Origin: Mycoplasma sp. CSL7491-lung
GTDB lineage: Bacteria > Bacillota_I > Bacilli_A > Mycoplasmatales > Metamycoplasmataceae
Direction: 5' to 3'
NCBI RefSeq assembly: GCF_018913965.1
Contig: NZ_JAHMHG010000001.1
Coordinates: 310,001-374,000 of the forward strand
Length of the DNA: 64,000 bases
Part shown: positions 1 to 13,110 of the stretch, piece by piece
How the letters are laid out: every line of letters begins with the position of its first letter
Numbering within the stretch: the stretch's first letter is position 1
Program-made: the position numbers and the translations under genes
Notes under the pieces: generated by a model
Told to the model about the DNA's origin: nothing
The model's input: only the letters and a program-made list of their open reading frames with translations
Databases searched by the model: none

Positions 1-150
1 TTATTAGAACAAGATATTGATGTCAAAGTAAAAGAACTTAATAGTGTACCGGTTATTATTATTTTTCTAATCTTTTTATTCATCTTTATCCTCTTCTGCG
101 AAATTGTAGTTATAGAATCATGGAGAACTATATTCATTAGGATTTTTTAA
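1..150 (+). other. possible 3' end of a plus-strand reading frame
   Basis: A plus-strand frame is open from the window edge to TAA at 148-150. Its first 20 codons (LLEQDIDVKVKELNSVPV and onward) look protein-like. From about codon 25 it runs antisense to the 3' end of the DUF31 gene that ends at position 76, and it becomes a hydrophobic run that looks like an antisense artefact. It may be the tail of a truncated gene that begins outside the window. I do not recognise it and cannot see its start. Confidence 0.2.
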
Positions 151-3100
151 ATTAGCTCTCATTATTTGGCTAGCAAATGAATTTGTATTGTTGACATCAA
201 ACGGGTTTTGATTTTCTAAATTTGAACCTATATAATTATGTTGTCTTGTTCAATATCTATACGCATAACTATCAAATCCTTTGTTTCCACCTCATCATGT
301 TGCGAAGTATGTGTTATTATCTAAGTACATACTTGTTCCTGATCCTCCAGCCCCTAAGTATACAGGAGCATAATTAGATTGACTCTTAATACTAATTTGA
401 TCATCGTCTCTTCCTGTGTATGAGCCACTTGGTCTTCGACTAATTATTCCAGAAATTTTAGATAATGGATATCCTATTAAAGCAATATTACGATTTGACG
501 GAACTGTGATATGACCTTTTTCAAAATCTATGTTGAATTTAACGGGTTCTATGTAGTTATTTATATAATCTAATTTGTATACGATATTCATTTTTCCGTT
601 GCGTTTGGCGTCTAGATATTGTTCATTAAAATCAGCGATAAATATAGTTAAATCAACTGTTGCAGATTTTGAAGGATCATTTTCATTTTTTTGGTCTAAA
701 CCTGTTCAAATTATGTCGGTCTTAGCCTTAATTTTGTCGTTTGAACCATCTTGGTTAAATCTTCAATATTCATTTATTATATTATTTCTATGTTTTGGAG
801 CTAAATTTAAATTGTAGTAATATTCATTATTGGCAAGTTTATTGAAATCTTTAATATTTTCACCGATCACATGTCTATTTGAAATTAAATAATATTTATG
901 GTCATTTTTGTCATTATTTACTTTACCTATTATAGAAGTTGAGCCTCATAAATCATTTTTGTGTTCTCAATTTTCTGGTCTATCATCAGCAACAAATTGT
1001 ACAGATCTCATTCATGTATCTCTAGCTAATTCTCAATGTTCCTGTTTGTTTCAATTTAAAATGTCCGCATCCATTAAATAACCTTCATGGAATTTATATG
1101 GAACATTTTGATTTGGGTAATACACTTCATTATTTTCTAAAAATGAAGTGTCGTTGCTAAATAAAATTGGTTGATCATTATCTGTGTAAAATACATCATT
1201 GTAATCAAATTTATTTGAATTTATTTCAAAATTTTCTTCTTGTGATGTACTTGTATAATTAATTGTTATTTCGGAAGCTGTAGGTAACACGCCAATAGCT
1301 TTATTAGGATCAAAATTTACCCCATTTGAGTATTTTATTAAACTAGGATCACCAATAAAAATTTTATTATTTTTGTCTTTACTATCTATTATTACTTTTA
1401 TTCCTCCGTTTTCATCTCATTTAAAAATGACTTTATATTCTACGGTTGTTCTATTGCTTCCAAATCCGAAAGAAGTACTTTTATCGAATATAATTATTGA
1501 TTCATTTTTAAGTTGATTGAAATCAATCAAATATGTGTTATCATCGTTAGTTCTTGTTAATCTTTGTGCTTTAGAACTATCGTTTAATAATATATCTGCG
1601 TGAATTGTAAATTTAATTTTTGATTTTGTTGTAGTATCTTTTAAAACGGTTTTTTCGAGATATTTTTTATCTAAGTATCAATATACGTTTTCTTCGTTTT
1701 TATTGTATTTTCAATAAGTATCTTTTCAATATTGTTCAATAACTCTTTGTCTAATAATTTCATCATTAGAATTAAAAATAGTTATTAAATTTCTTTTTTC
1801 TTGGTTAAAACCTGAATAAAAATCAATGTCTGAGTTCTCCGATTGTTCAGTTTGTTTGAAGCCGGTTATCTTATATCATGAGTTACCCACAAATGTTTTA
1901 CTTACATTATGAGCAGGGTCAAAACCATCTACTTGTAGTTTAATATAAACCTCACCATTATTGTATTTTTTAATATCATTTATCTTAAATTTATCGACAT
2001 TAAGTTTGAAATTACGATAAGTTAATCTTTTATTTTCGTCTTGGCCTTTTAAATCTATTGCTTTTGAAAATTCTTCTTTATTATTTAAAAAATAATCTAC
2101 ATTATGTTCTGAAAGCATTTGTTTATTTATTATAATATCATCTAATTTGATATTATTAAGCATTATTTCGGGATATAAAGCTTGTTCGTAATCATTAACA
2201 AGATTTATTAAAGTATATGTTTTGTTATTTGAATATCTAACTAAGTTGTTGTCTTTTTTAATTCATCCAAGTTTAAAAGTCAATCCTCTTAAACCAACTG
2301 CTTTTATATCATAAAAGTAGTAAAAATAATCTCTTAATAGCGGTTGTAAATCTGTTGAAACTGTAGTTACTCCTGAGTTATAAATTTTATTTTTATCTTC
2401 GATTCCAATAAAATCTAGATTGTCTTTATTTTCTCCGGCAATAGCTCTTTCTTGGTTTTTATTTTTTATCCCGATAAAATAATTTAATTTATTAAAAGCT
2501 TTTTGCTCTATAAAATTAATAGGATTTAAAGTTCTGTAATCAATTTTTACTGTAGTACCATCTTTCCTTTCGATAGTACCGCTACCTAAATTTCAACCAA
2601 AAACAGATTCGTTAATTTGATTCATTAAATTTTTAATATTTGAATCTATTTGATTAGAGTTAAATTCTTGGGAATTAAAGTCTTTTTCAGTGTAAAACTC
2701 ATCTTTAGGTTTTATATCTTCATAGTTTAAAAACATGAAATTATCTACGGTAAATGAATTTTTAATACCTTCTACAGGTTTAGGTGCAGGTATTCCATTT
2801 TCTTTATATCAAAGTTGTAAATCTGCTTTGCGATTATAATTATTTACATTAGTTATTTTATCTATGTAAATTTCGTATTTTCCAAAACTAGGCATATTAT
2901 AAAATTCGTTCATTTTTTCAATAGCTTCGGATGCTAAGAAATCGGAGTGATTTCATCTATTTTTAGGGTCCTTCAAGGAAATATTCATAAAAAATTTTCT
3001 CTTATCATTTGAATTAATGATATCTAGTATTTTTTCTTTATTTATATTATCTCAATAACTTTGTTTTTCAATTGTTATTGGATTAAAATTATGGATAGAG

Positions 3101-5409
3101 CTCAACGAAATTGACTTAATAATTTGGTTATTAAATTTAATATTAATGAATGAATTCAATTTACTTGTTATAAAAATATTTGAAACATCATATTTAAAAT
3201 ACTTTCCTAAATTTACAAATTTAGGTTCAAGTAATTCCTGTTTTTGATTCTCATTTAATTGTTCTATCTCTTCTCTGGTATATGAATTTAGCAATTCATA
3301 GTTAATATTAAATAATTGATCTAAATTATCATAAGATAAATTATTTAATTCTTCTATACCGCCGTATTTATACTTTTTAGATTTTTTGAAAGTGTATGCA
3401 AAATTTTGAATACCTTTAATTTTTACTTCAATTGTTAACACTAAAGTATCTAGATTTTCACCTTCTAATTCAATATTTTTTATTGTGTAGTTAAATTGTT
3501 CGGTATCTGAGTGATCGAAAAATATTTTTGCATTATCAAAATTAAACGATGCAGCATTTTTTATTTCTTCTAAATCATATTTAGCTTCGCCTTGATAATT
3601 TTCAATATTAAATTTTTGTTCGGCACTCTCTTTTAAATATTGAGAAGCTGTTTTATTTTCGTTTGGCAACGAATTTAATTTCTCTAATTCTTCATAAAAT
3701 AATTTAATAATATTTATATTATTTTGAATATTGCTTAGATCGAAATATTGAATTAAGTTGTTATTGTATATTTTTCTATTTTTATTGAGAAGTATATAAA
3801 AATTATATTCTGCATTCCCGTTAAGTGATTTATCCATTATTTTTGAATAATATTCATCTATTTTTAGTTTTAATTTATCAATAAGTAATTTTAGTTCTTT
3901 GAATTTATCAAAAAAATCTATAAATTTATTACTACTGTTTAGCTGAGAAGTTATTATATTTAAATCATTTTTTAAATTATTGTTAATTAATGCTGAATTT
4001 ATTAGAATATTTAATTCTTCCTTAGATTTATTTAAATCATTGTGCTCATTTTTAGAAATATTTCTTACGTAATTTAACTCCAAATTTGTAAGCGAATCCT
4101 TTATCTCTTCTTTTAATTTTTCTTTAATTTTTGTTTCTAATTTTGAGTCATTTTCAATTTTGTCTAATAATTCTGTTTTATTTATTTCAAAGTTTTTTTC
4201 ATTACTTTGAGAAGATGAATTTCTAATTTCGCTTTTTAAATTATTTTTAAAATTAAAAATAGTTTCTAAATTAATATCATTTTTTAACTCTTTTTGGATT
4301 AATTGATAATTGTTTAATCATGTATTTTTGTCTTCGAATGAATAATTATCTAATATAGAATCTACAATTGAAGCATTCTTATCTAATTCATAAAGTTTCT
4401 CTATTAGTGAATTTTTGTATTCTATATTATTGTATGCTAATGTTTTTTGATTTAAATAAATATCCTTTGTTATTTGTTGGTTAAATTGATAAATAGGTAA
4501 ATTATTTAAGTATTTTGTCATCTTATCGTTATTGTCAGAAATGATTTTATTTCTTATATTTAAAAGTGATGCTAATTTTGTAATTTTTTCATTTGTTTCA
4601 TCATTTAATTCGCTATAGTTAAAGTCGTTAGGATCTATAACTTTATTTAATTTTTCTAGAAGTTCTTGGAATAACTCGTTTTGATCAAAAATTACCTTAA
4701 CACCCTCAAGAGGTTCGATAGAATTAATACTTAAGAAATTATTTAAGTTTTTAATAAAAACTAATATTTTTTTATTTAATTTCAAATACTCGTTAGGAAT
4801 ATTTTGAAATTTATATAATTCTAATATTTTATTTTTTATTTTTTGAATTTCTTTGTCTTCAAACCTGTTTAAACTAGTTTCTAAATCTTGTTTAAATAAG
4901 TTAAATTCATTTTTCTTTACTTGGTCAATATTAGAAAGAGTTTTAGATGAATTTAATGTAAGATTCGAGTCAAAATTATTGAAATTTATGTTAGATTGTG
5001 TAATTATACTTTCGAATCAATTTAGACTACTCATTATATTGGATTCTAGAGGTTTATTAATTTCTAAATTAGTGGTGTTAAAATTTTCATTTAAAATATT
5101 TTCATAATTTTCTAATGTTGATTTTATATTTGAGTTTAATTGAACATATTCTTTTTCGCTTTCTAAATAAGGATATTGTTCTAAAATTTTATTTTTAAAA
5201 TTTATAATTTTATTTTTATCTGAATTAATGGTTAAATTTGTTTCTAATATTTTTTTGTATTTTTCTCTGAGTTGAATATTTTTATTTTTTTGCGTATTGT
5301 TAGGTTTTTTTTGTAATAAAACCCCAAGAGTTGTTGCGACAGAAATAGAAGTAATTCCTAAAGCAGAAAAAAATGCAATTAATGCCTTTTTATTATTTTT
5401 CAATTTCAC
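76..5409 (-). CDS. very large DUF31-family (MIP-like) serine protease, 1777 aa
   Basis: The start is GTG with GGGGGTGA just upstream; in-frame TGA codons read as Trp. The N-terminus (about residues 8-32) is one hydrophobic segment after Lys residues with no lipobox Cys, so it is an uncleaved anchor or signal peptide. About 1000 residues of Asn/Lys-rich, helix-prone sequence follow. The C-terminal 300 residues carry a trypsin-like DUF31 domain: SNRHVI with His1513, a VDLTIFIADF block with Asp1586, a GYPLS strand, and GAGGSGTS with probable Ser1690. DUF31 proteins include the Mycoplasma Ig protease MIP, which cleaves antibody held by its partner MIB. I see no MIB here, so the substrate is unknown. 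A second DUF31 gene lies directly upstream on the same strand. At 1777 residues it looks longer than typical family members, and the helical part may be a ligand-binding arm (inference). Confidence 0.85.
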
Positions 5410-5645
5410 TTCACCCCCTTTATTTGGAAAGTTAAATATTATATTTATATATTATATAAAAATAATGAATTATCATTAAAATAATTATTATTTTAAGTTT
5501 TTTCTTAATATAAATCAATACTTTATTTCAAAAATTTAATATTCAATAAATATTATTTTCCTGATTTACTATTTTATTTTTCTTTTTAGCTTTTTATATA
5601 CAAGACAGATTGTTTTATAAGTGTAATCCGCTTTATTAAAAAAAC

Positions 5646-5687
5646 AAGTGTTGCACAATTTACCTTTATATTAATTGTGTAACACTT
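5646..5687 (-). terminator. rho-independent terminator of the DUF31 lipoprotein gene
   Basis: A 15-bp stem (arms 5646-5660 and 5673-5687, one G-U pair) is followed on the minus strand by a run of T residues (plus-strand A run at 5638-5644). It lies 50 nt after the stop of the gene ending at 5738. It is the main feature of the 328-nt gap 5410-5737; apart from the RBS of the downstream gene I see nothing else certain there. Confidence 0.8.
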
Positions 5688-5737
5688 AAAATTACATTTT
5701 AATAACAAATTAGTTATTTTTATTGGTTTATTTTTAA

Positions 5738-8020
5738 TTAAAATTCAATGTCTTCGAATTTTTCTGGATTCTTTCTTAATTCTGATTTTAATTTATTTTT
5801 AAATGAATTAGGGTTATTATCTGTTTCAAATCCAAAATAATCGTATTCATTAGATGAAAGAAGCCCAAAACCATATTGGTCATCGTTTCCTATATTTTGC
5901 ATAAATAAGGCAACCATATTCAAGTCTTGATCAAAAACTACACTACCTGAAGCACCTGAAATTAAATCCAATTTGCTAGAAGGTATATCTTTTAAAATAA
6001 AAGTTCTAAAGTGTCCATATTTTTCAAATTCCCTTGCTTGGTCATTTAATTCGATTTTATCAATTTTACTAATTATGTGTTCTCGATATCTTCTTCCGCT
6101 AAAACCAGCAAAATTATCTAACGGAAAACTTGCTATTCTAAAATCTACATTTGAATGTTCACTTAAACCTTTTGAATATTTGCTTAATTTTATTGATTTT
6201 AATGTCTTTCATTTATTTAAATAATTTATTATTGATATATTATTAGTTTCTTTTGCATGTTCTAAAATAGGTTTTATGTCTACTATCGAAATGGCTATAT
6301 CTGCATTTTGAGTTCCATTGTTTGTTAATGTTCCATTTCTATTTGTTTGATTAGAAGATTCTCAAAAACCAAAATTAAATCATTCTTTTTGTATATCTAT
6401 CGATACTTGACTATCGGAATTTCTAATTAATGAGTCATCATAATGAGGAATCATAAATTTTTTCATAACTCTTGGGTCTGATCATCTAGAATTTAATATA
6501 TCTATAACATGTCTATTGGTTATAAAATAGTATCTTTGGTCATTGTTATCATTTGGCTTAACCTTGGATAGCATTGTCATTGTTCCGCCTCCAACAACAA
6601 AAACTCTTTCTCTTATTTTTTGGAACAATGTATCTTGGTTACTTTGAACGTCTAATCTTTTTGCGCTTCTATTGTTTTTATAAAATTTTTCATTTGAATT
6701 TAATGTTGATAAACTAGTATTTATCGGAGAATTAAAGAGGGTAAAATCACTTTCTTTCTCTGTTTCATATGATACGGAACTTGTTGTTCCAAATTGTTCT
6801 ACAAATATATTCTTTTCATCATTTGTTGTAAATGAAAAGTTTTTATTAATTTTATTTCTTATTTTTACTACTAATATTTCATTTTTTAGACTTACATTAA
6901 ATTCAAAATCATATTTTTCTTCAACAATTTCATAAAAATTATTATTAATATTATTTAAATCAACTGTTATAGGTAAAGTTTCAATCATATTTCCGTTGTT
7001 AATTTTAATGTAAAAAGTAATTTTTTTATTTTCAAAGTTTTTATTTAAAAAGTTTGCGATATTTCTATTAATTATTATTTCGTTATTTTCTATTTTTAAA
7101 TCATTATCTTGTATTAATACAGGCATTATTTTGTTTATAAATTTCACGGTTTTATTATCTTTTTTGAATTTTACTATTAAATTTGGAATATTTTTATAGG
7201 CGTCAAATTTATCATAGTTTTGATAAGATAATTTTGTTCATTTTTCAGGTTGGCTCAAGCTATCTCCGTTTATAAATGAGACAGCCTTATATAATTCTGA
7301 TTTAAAATAATTTTCAATTACAATTCTATTGTTATTGTTATCTTCTAGAACAATATTTTTGGGAAATGAATCCAAACTAAAAATATTTTTAGGATTTCCT
7401 ATTGTTCCTGCATTTGTTATTTCATTATTTTCTTCTTGTTCATCATCGTTATTTATCTCTTTTTGATCTTCATTATTTTTTTGATTGTTATTTTTTAAAT
7501 TTTCTTTAGAAACAGTTGTGCCTTGTTTTTCGTTTGCAATTTCATTATCATTATTATTCGAAACTTCTTTGTTAGGATTTGTTTTATTACTTTCTGTTCT
7601 TGTAATATTTTTATTAATGATATTAAAATGAACGCTACTATTTTTTGATTCAATTGAAATCAGTTCAAAAGTCGTTAAATTATCTACTTCCTCTAGATTA
7701 AAAGATAAATTATTGTCTATTGTTGTTGATGTTTTCATTAATTTATTGTTTATTTTATAATTTAGAGTAACTATTAAATTACTTAGTTTATTTATGTTTT
7801 CTTCTTTTGTTTCAAAAGTCAAAATCTTATCTTCCAACAACACTCTTGTGATATCAATTTTTATCATTTGATCTTCAACATTATTTTTTTCTATTTTTGA
7901 AGCGTTATTTGGATTACTATTATTATTTTGTTTTTGTTCTTTCAAACCAGTTTCACATGATATTGTCAAAAATGGTGTTGAAATACCAATTAAAATAGGG
8001 AATATTTTTTTTATTTTCAT
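5738..8020 (-). CDS. DUF31-family serine protease lipoprotein, 760 aa
   Basis: The start has a good Shine-Dalgarno sequence (AAGGAAGG). A lipoprotein signal peptide ends in LTISC with Cys22 as the lipid-anchored residue. An Asn/Glu/Lys-rich low-complexity linker covers about residues 25-235. The C-terminal half is a DUF31 trypsin-like peptidase: ITNRHVIDI with His504, ADIAISIVDI with Asp574, and ISGASGSVVF with Ser691. All three triad residues are therefore present, and the protein should act at the outer face of the membrane. Family members include the Mycoplasma Ig protease; the substrate here cannot be read from sequence. It lies upstream of the larger DUF31 gene, but the strong terminator between them suggests separate transcripts. 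Confidence 0.88.
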
Positions 8021-8089
8021 TTTTACCTTCCTTTGGATGTGTTTTATATTATTCTATAGTAACTTTATGTTGTTATATAAAAAAAGATA

Positions 8090-8124
8090 AAAAAACCAAA
8101 ACGAGATATTTCTTTTGGTTTTTT
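8090..8124 (-). terminator. terminator after lemA
   Basis: A perfect 12-bp inverted repeat (AAAAAACCAAAA at 8090-8101 and its complement at 8113-8124) has T-rich tails on both strands. It lies 5 nt beyond the lemA stop codon. Confidence 0.8.
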
Positions 8125-8128
8125 ATAA

Positions 8129-8776
8129 TTATAAATTATCAAACGATACGTCTTCTCTTTGTTTTTGGCTAGCTTGAAATAGAGGGAGTGTAACTAGTTT
8201 CATTGTTGATGATATAACGTTATTTGGTCATGTAAATATACTTGAATTAAATTCGTTAACTCTAGAATTATATAATCTTCTAGCAGCACTAATTTCTCTT
8301 TCTAAATAAGCGGATTGTTCCATTAACTCCTTGTATAAATCAGATGATTTTAATTCAGGATAGTTTTCTCTTACGGCAATCAATCTCCCTAAGACAGAAT
8401 TACTTAAATTTTCTAGTTGCACGGAATCATTAATATTTCCTGTACCTGTTAATGATCTCATTTTTGTGACGCTTGTGTATAATTCTGTTTCGTGATCCTT
8501 AAATGATTTTACTGAGTTTACTAATTTGTATAATGTATCTGCTCTTTTGGCTAATTGTGTATCAATTGTTGATGCAGCTTCATTAACATCATTTTGCATT
8601 CTCTTAAACATATTTGTTTTTACAACATAATAAATTGCTGAAAAAATCAACAAACCAACTAATCAAAAAAATATTTTTCCTAAAATACTTGATTCTGGTT
8701 TTTTTACTGAGTTATCTACAGCAGGTTCTAATCCTTGTGGTGCTGTATATTCTCTATTATTAAATAAATTTGACAT
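8129..8776 (-). CDS. lemA: LemA family protein, 215 aa
   Basis: The start has RBS AAGGAGAG. A cytoplasmic N-terminus of about 33 residues is followed by one membrane segment (FFWLVGLLIFSAIYYVV) and a long helical domain with the LemA hallmarks: NDVNEAASTIDTQLAKRADT near the membrane, then LSNSVLGRLIAVRENYPEL and a C-terminal REISAARRLYNSRVNEFN stretch. LemA proteins are membrane-anchored four-helix proteins of unknown function. A -10 match (TATAAT, complement of 8817-8822) about 40 nt upstream suggests its own promoter, although glyA precedes it on the same strand. It is followed by a strong terminator. Confidence 0.9.
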
Positions 8777-8816
8777 TTCTCTCCTTATTGTTATTTGAAA
8801 TACTAATTCTCAATTA

Positions 8817-8822
8817 ATTATA
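8817..8822 (-). promoter_or_regulatory. -10 box of a candidate lemA promoter
   Basis: TATAAT on the minus strand, about 40 nt upstream of the lemA start, in the 75-nt gap after glyA. No clear -35 element is visible. Confidence 0.45.
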
Positions 8823-8851
8823 TAATTTTTAAATTATAAAACAAAAGAATT

Positions 8852-10147
8852 TTATATATATTCTTTAATTATTGGGTATTGTTTAGTTATTTCTAAAACA
8901 GATTCCTTTAATTTTAAAATTAATTTCTCATGTTTTTCTTCCGACTTACCATCGTTCAACTCAATCTCAAATTGTATTTTTAATGCTTGGTCAATTATGG
9001 AAGCTAGTTTTTCTCATTGGTCAAAATTTCTACTTGTCATTGCAGCTGTCCCGATTCTAACTCCACTACATTGTGTCGGTGGCAATTTATCAAATGGTAT
9101 GCTATTTTTGTTTAAAGTGACATTTATTTTATTTAGTATTTTTTCTGCTTTAGCACCTGTTAGAAAAATTCCGTTTTTATTAAATTTTTGTACTATATCA
9201 AGCATAAAAAGATGATTATCTGTTCCTCCGCTTATTAAACGATATCCAAGATTTGAAAAAGCTTTTGCAAATTTCGATGAATTTTCAACTATTTTTTTAC
9301 CATATTCTTTAAATTGAGGTTGTAACGCTTCATAAAAAGCAACAGCCTTTCCTGCTATAGCGTGAAATAAAGGGCCTCCTTGATAACCAGGGAATACTCA
9401 ACGATTTATTTTTTTTGCTATTTCTTCGTCGTTTGTCATTATAATTCCCCCACGTCCTCCTCTTAAGGTTTTATGAGTTGTGGAAGTAATTATGTCAGCA
9501 TATCCAACCGGTGAGGGATGGGTTCCAGCTACTATCAAACCTGCTATATGTGCAATATCTGCCATTAGTTTTGCACCTACTTTGTCAGCAATTTTTTTAA
9601 ATCTTTTAAAATCAATTGTTCTTGAATAAGCTGAGTAACCACAAATAATTAAATTTGGTTTTTCTTTTAAAGCTAGCTTTTCAATTTCGTCATAATCAAG
9701 TTTTTCGTCTTTTCCTAAATCATAAGAAATAGAGTCGTAAAATATACCGCTAAATGAAATTTTATAACCATGTGTTAGGTGCCCTCCTGAACTTAAAGAA
9801 AGACCCATAATTTTTCCACCACTAGGTACAACAGAAGCTATTGCAGCAGCATTAGCAACTGAACCTGAATATGGTTGAACGTTTGCGTATTTGACATCAA
9901 AAAGTTTTTGTAAACGTTCGATTGCGGCCGATTCTACAATATCTACGTATTCACAACCTCCATAATAACGTTTATTTGGATACCCTTCACCATATTTGTT
10001 AGTTAATACGCTACCTTGCGCTCTTAAAACATCTTCAGAAACATAATTTTCACTTGCTATAAGTTCGATATGTTCTGATTGTCTATTTAATTCTCCATTA
10101 ATTGCATCTGACACAACTTTATCTTTTAAATTTATTTTTTTATACAT
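8852..10147 (-). CDS. glyA: serine hydroxymethyltransferase, 431 aa
   Basis: PLP enzyme that interconverts serine and glycine while loading one-carbon units on tetrahydrofolate. The N-terminus has the family signatures [14 protein letters not shown] and [27 protein letters not shown] (Asp197, His200) contacts PLP, and the Schiff-base lysine is Lys226 in [14 protein letters not shown]. Full length for the family. The RBS AAAAGGAG lies in the 12-nt gap after the pheT stop, so it is probably translated from the pheT transcript. Confidence 0.97.
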
Positions 10148-10159
10148 TTTATGCTCCTT

Positions 10160-12427
10160 TTAGGCGTTATATTTTGAGTTTAATACTTCTACTATTCTGT
10201 TTGAAGCGCTTATTCTAAATGTGATCTGTTTGTTGTTATCTTTTTGATATTCATCAATTTTCTTAATTGAATAAATTTCATTATTAGTAATTTCGTTTAT
10301 CTCGTTTATTAGATTTTCTATAACCATATTAGTTTCAATACTGAAAGTTATATCAATTGTTTTTAAAGGTGTTAAATCAATTGATTTATAAGAAAAGTTA
10401 TTAGATATATTTTGTAATTTATTATCCTCTAAAATAGAAGGTTTACTGAATGAGTCTAATAATATTTCTGCATAAAAGGCATTTGTATTATCATTTTTTG
10501 GATGAAGTTTTCCAATTCAACCTATTAAAGTATTATTTGCAATTATATATGCAGAAGCATAAGGGTTGATTTGTAAGTTTATATCATTTCCAATATTATC
10601 TAAATCAAAATTTTTATTTTGATATTTAAAATTACGTGTAAATTTAACTTCTTGATTTAAAATGTTAATTAAATCGTTTTTAAATGTTAAATAATCTTTT
10701 GTTGTCGTAGCTAAACCTAAAACCATTCTATTATTATTTATCATTCCTTTCTCAAAAATGTTAATATCGCTTATTTTTCTTTTTTGGTTATATTCAACAA
10801 CCTCTTGAAGGGAGGTTATAATAGAATTTCTTACAACTTGACGTTCTTTAGAAACAAAGGTCATTAAGGACATATTTTTTTCAAATTGGAACGGATTAAA
10901 AAGACTCTTTTCTTCTGAAACTAAAGTGAACGTTCTAGCTTCAGTATATCCTTGGTTAACTACTTTTTGTTTTAAGTTATTTCTTTTTTGAGTTACATGA
11001 TATGGTTTAGATAAATATTCATTAGGATTAAAATTGTCATAAGAGTAAATTCTAAATAATTCTTCAATGATGTCTACATCTAATTCTATATCGTATCTAT
11101 AATTTGGTACTATAACTTCTATTTTTTGTTCTTTTTCATTATTTTTAATTTTGAAATCTAAATTTGATAATTTTTCTATTGAGTCTTTTAATTTATCCAA
11201 ATCATCAAATTGACCGTACAATTTCAACAATGAATAATCCAAAAATATTTTTTTATTACTTGGAACTTTGATAGGATTAACAGTTTGTGAGATTTTTAAA
11301 TCTTTTACATAATTTCTTATATATTCCATTCCAATATTTGCAACTTGTGAAGAAATCACTCTTGAAGCTTGGGAAGAACTATTAGACGACAATTTGATTT
11401 CTTTTGCGCCGTGTCTTACTAATTCGGTAGGAAATACACCTACTTCGAAGATAAATTCTGTGGAATTTAAATCACTTTTGGTATCTTCAAGACCCATAAC
11501 AGAAGCTATTGAAATCGGTCTTTTGTCATCTTTTATAATTAATACATTTTTAATTTCAATTTCTTTGTTTCCTAATATCTTTATTTTGCCTGTAAAAATT
11601 TCATCTGTTATTTGATCTGAAACTTTATTTTTATCATAAACATGTGCTGTTGCTCCTGTGTTTAATAAAGTAAGATTGGTTAAGTTTACGGCTCAATTGT
11701 GTTGAGAAGAAATATCATGTTTAGCTAAAAGCATTTTTTCATATAAAGTTGTTTCTTTATTACCTTTAACTTCACTAAAACTTAATTCAGAAGAAATTGT
11801 ATTTTTAACCTTAATATTTGATTCGAATGTTGGTTCAATTTTTTCTAAGTTAAATTTAAATTCTGTTTTGTAATATGCGGCAATTTCTTTTGCTACAAAA
11901 TAATACGAATTAAGATCGTTACGATTTGTGGTTAACGAAATTTCAATTATATAATCATCTAAACCTAAAAGTTTTATAGGATCATCATTAATTGTTGCGA
12001 AGTTTTTGGGTAGCACTAGAATTTCATCTTTTTCCGCTAAAAGATCTCATTTGTAGCCGATTTCACTTCAAGCGGCCATCATACCTTCTGATAGTTCGCC
12101 CTTTAGTTTTTTTGCACCGAAAGTAAAATCACCTTTTTTAGCACCAACAGGAAAACAAACTATAAAATCACCGCTTTTTAAAATTCTATTAGTTGTTTGT
12201 ATTTGTATTATTCCGTTTTTAGTTTCTAATTTCACTATATCAAGACGATCTGAGTTTGGATTATCTTTTACGTCTAAAACATTTGCGAATAATAATCCTT
12301 CAACATCACTAAATTTTTTAGTACCCTCGACTTCAATTCCTAAATTATTTAATGCAATCTCTACTTCTTTGTGAGTTAGCTTTTTATTAGGTAAAAATTT
12401 ATTTATGTGATTTAATGATAAAAGCAT
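10160..12427 (-). CDS. pheT: phenylalanine-tRNA ligase beta subunit, 755 aa
   Basis: Beta chain of the alpha2-beta2 PheRS. In order: N-terminal domain (LLSLNHINKFLPNKKLT), a tRNA-binding EMAP-like domain (about 40-150, with VKDNPNSDRLDIVKLE), B3/B4 editing region, B5 domain with the FRIYSYDNF segment, and a C-terminal anticodon-binding FDX-ACB fold (about 680-755). Usual length. The start ATG overlaps the ung stop by one base (TAATG) and is preceded by a near-perfect AAGGAGGT. The gene is separated from pheS by ung, an unusual order. Several internal TGA codons are read as Trp. Confidence 0.96.
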
Positions 12428-13110
12428 TAAATTACCTCCTTAGTTAAATCTCAATTGATTTGTCTTGTTTTATATTTTTTTAGTAAATTATTTATCTTTT
12501 TAAATAATTGAAAATTTTCAAATCCCCTTTTGTAACTAAAAGGGGAAGGGTGAGAAGTTGCTAGAATATTTTCGTTTGATATTTTATGTATGTTTGGTAG
12601 TTTTTTAATATATTCTTGAGCTTGTTTTCCTAACGCAACTATAATGACATTATTATTTTCGTTTATCGTTTGTTCAACTACCTTTAAAGTAAAGTTTTCT
12701 CATCCGATATTTTTATGAGAATTTGCTTTACCGTATTCTACAGTTAAAACGGTGTTTAATAACAAAACACCTTGTTTTGCTCAATTAACAAGCGAATTTG
12801 TTTCTAATTTAACTTCCGGATAATCTTTTTGAAGTTCTTTAAAAATGTTTCTCAATGATGGGGGAGTTTTTTTGTCTCTAGAAGAAAACGCTAAACCATC
12901 CGCAGTTCCTAATGTATGGTATGGATCTTGTCCGATAAAAATAACTTTTGTATCTTTTACTTGAAAAAATTCAAACGCTCTAAAAATATCTGTTTGATAT
13001 GGTAAGATAACTTTATTTTCTTTTTCGGAAATAGATAATTGATTGATAATGTTATTAAAGTAAGGTTTTTTACCTTCTTCTGTTAATATATTTAAAAAAC
13101 TATTTTTCAT
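12427..13110 (-). CDS. ung: uracil-DNA glycosylase, 227 aa
   Basis: Family-1 UDG, which removes uracil from DNA. The water-activating motif [17 protein letters not shown] carries Asp62, and the minor-groove/leaving-group loop [11 protein letters not shown] carries His187. [17 protein letters not shown] and [10 protein letters not shown] are also typical. Full length. It overlaps the pheS 3' end by 11 nt and the pheT start by 1 nt, so it is translationally coupled inside the PheRS operon. The RBS (GGAGCAG) lies within pheS codons. Confidence 0.96.

Noticed and set aside
1..75. Insertion-sequence end or transposase tail
   Set aside because: Only about 20 plausible codons are visible and no inverted repeat or transposase motif is seen. 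Kept as a low-confidence partial reading frame only.
330..360. Loss of the catalytic Ser in the largest DUF31 protein (GAGGSG instead of GASGS)
   Set aside because: Sliding the alignment by two residues places GGSGTSMYLD on GASGSVVFDQ and keeps the Ser (1690). The other triad residues are intact, so a dead enzyme is not supported.
76..5409. A row of separate short reading frames suggesting a decayed gene
   Set aside because: The pieces are all in one frame and are separated only by TGA. Read with TGA as Trp they give one continuous protein with intact motifs. The same holds for pheT, MgtE, DUF31 gene 3, the DUF262 protein and the helicase-nuclease.
11394..11615. Plus-strand open frame within pheT
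   Set aside because: Antisense shadow of a well-conserved gene.
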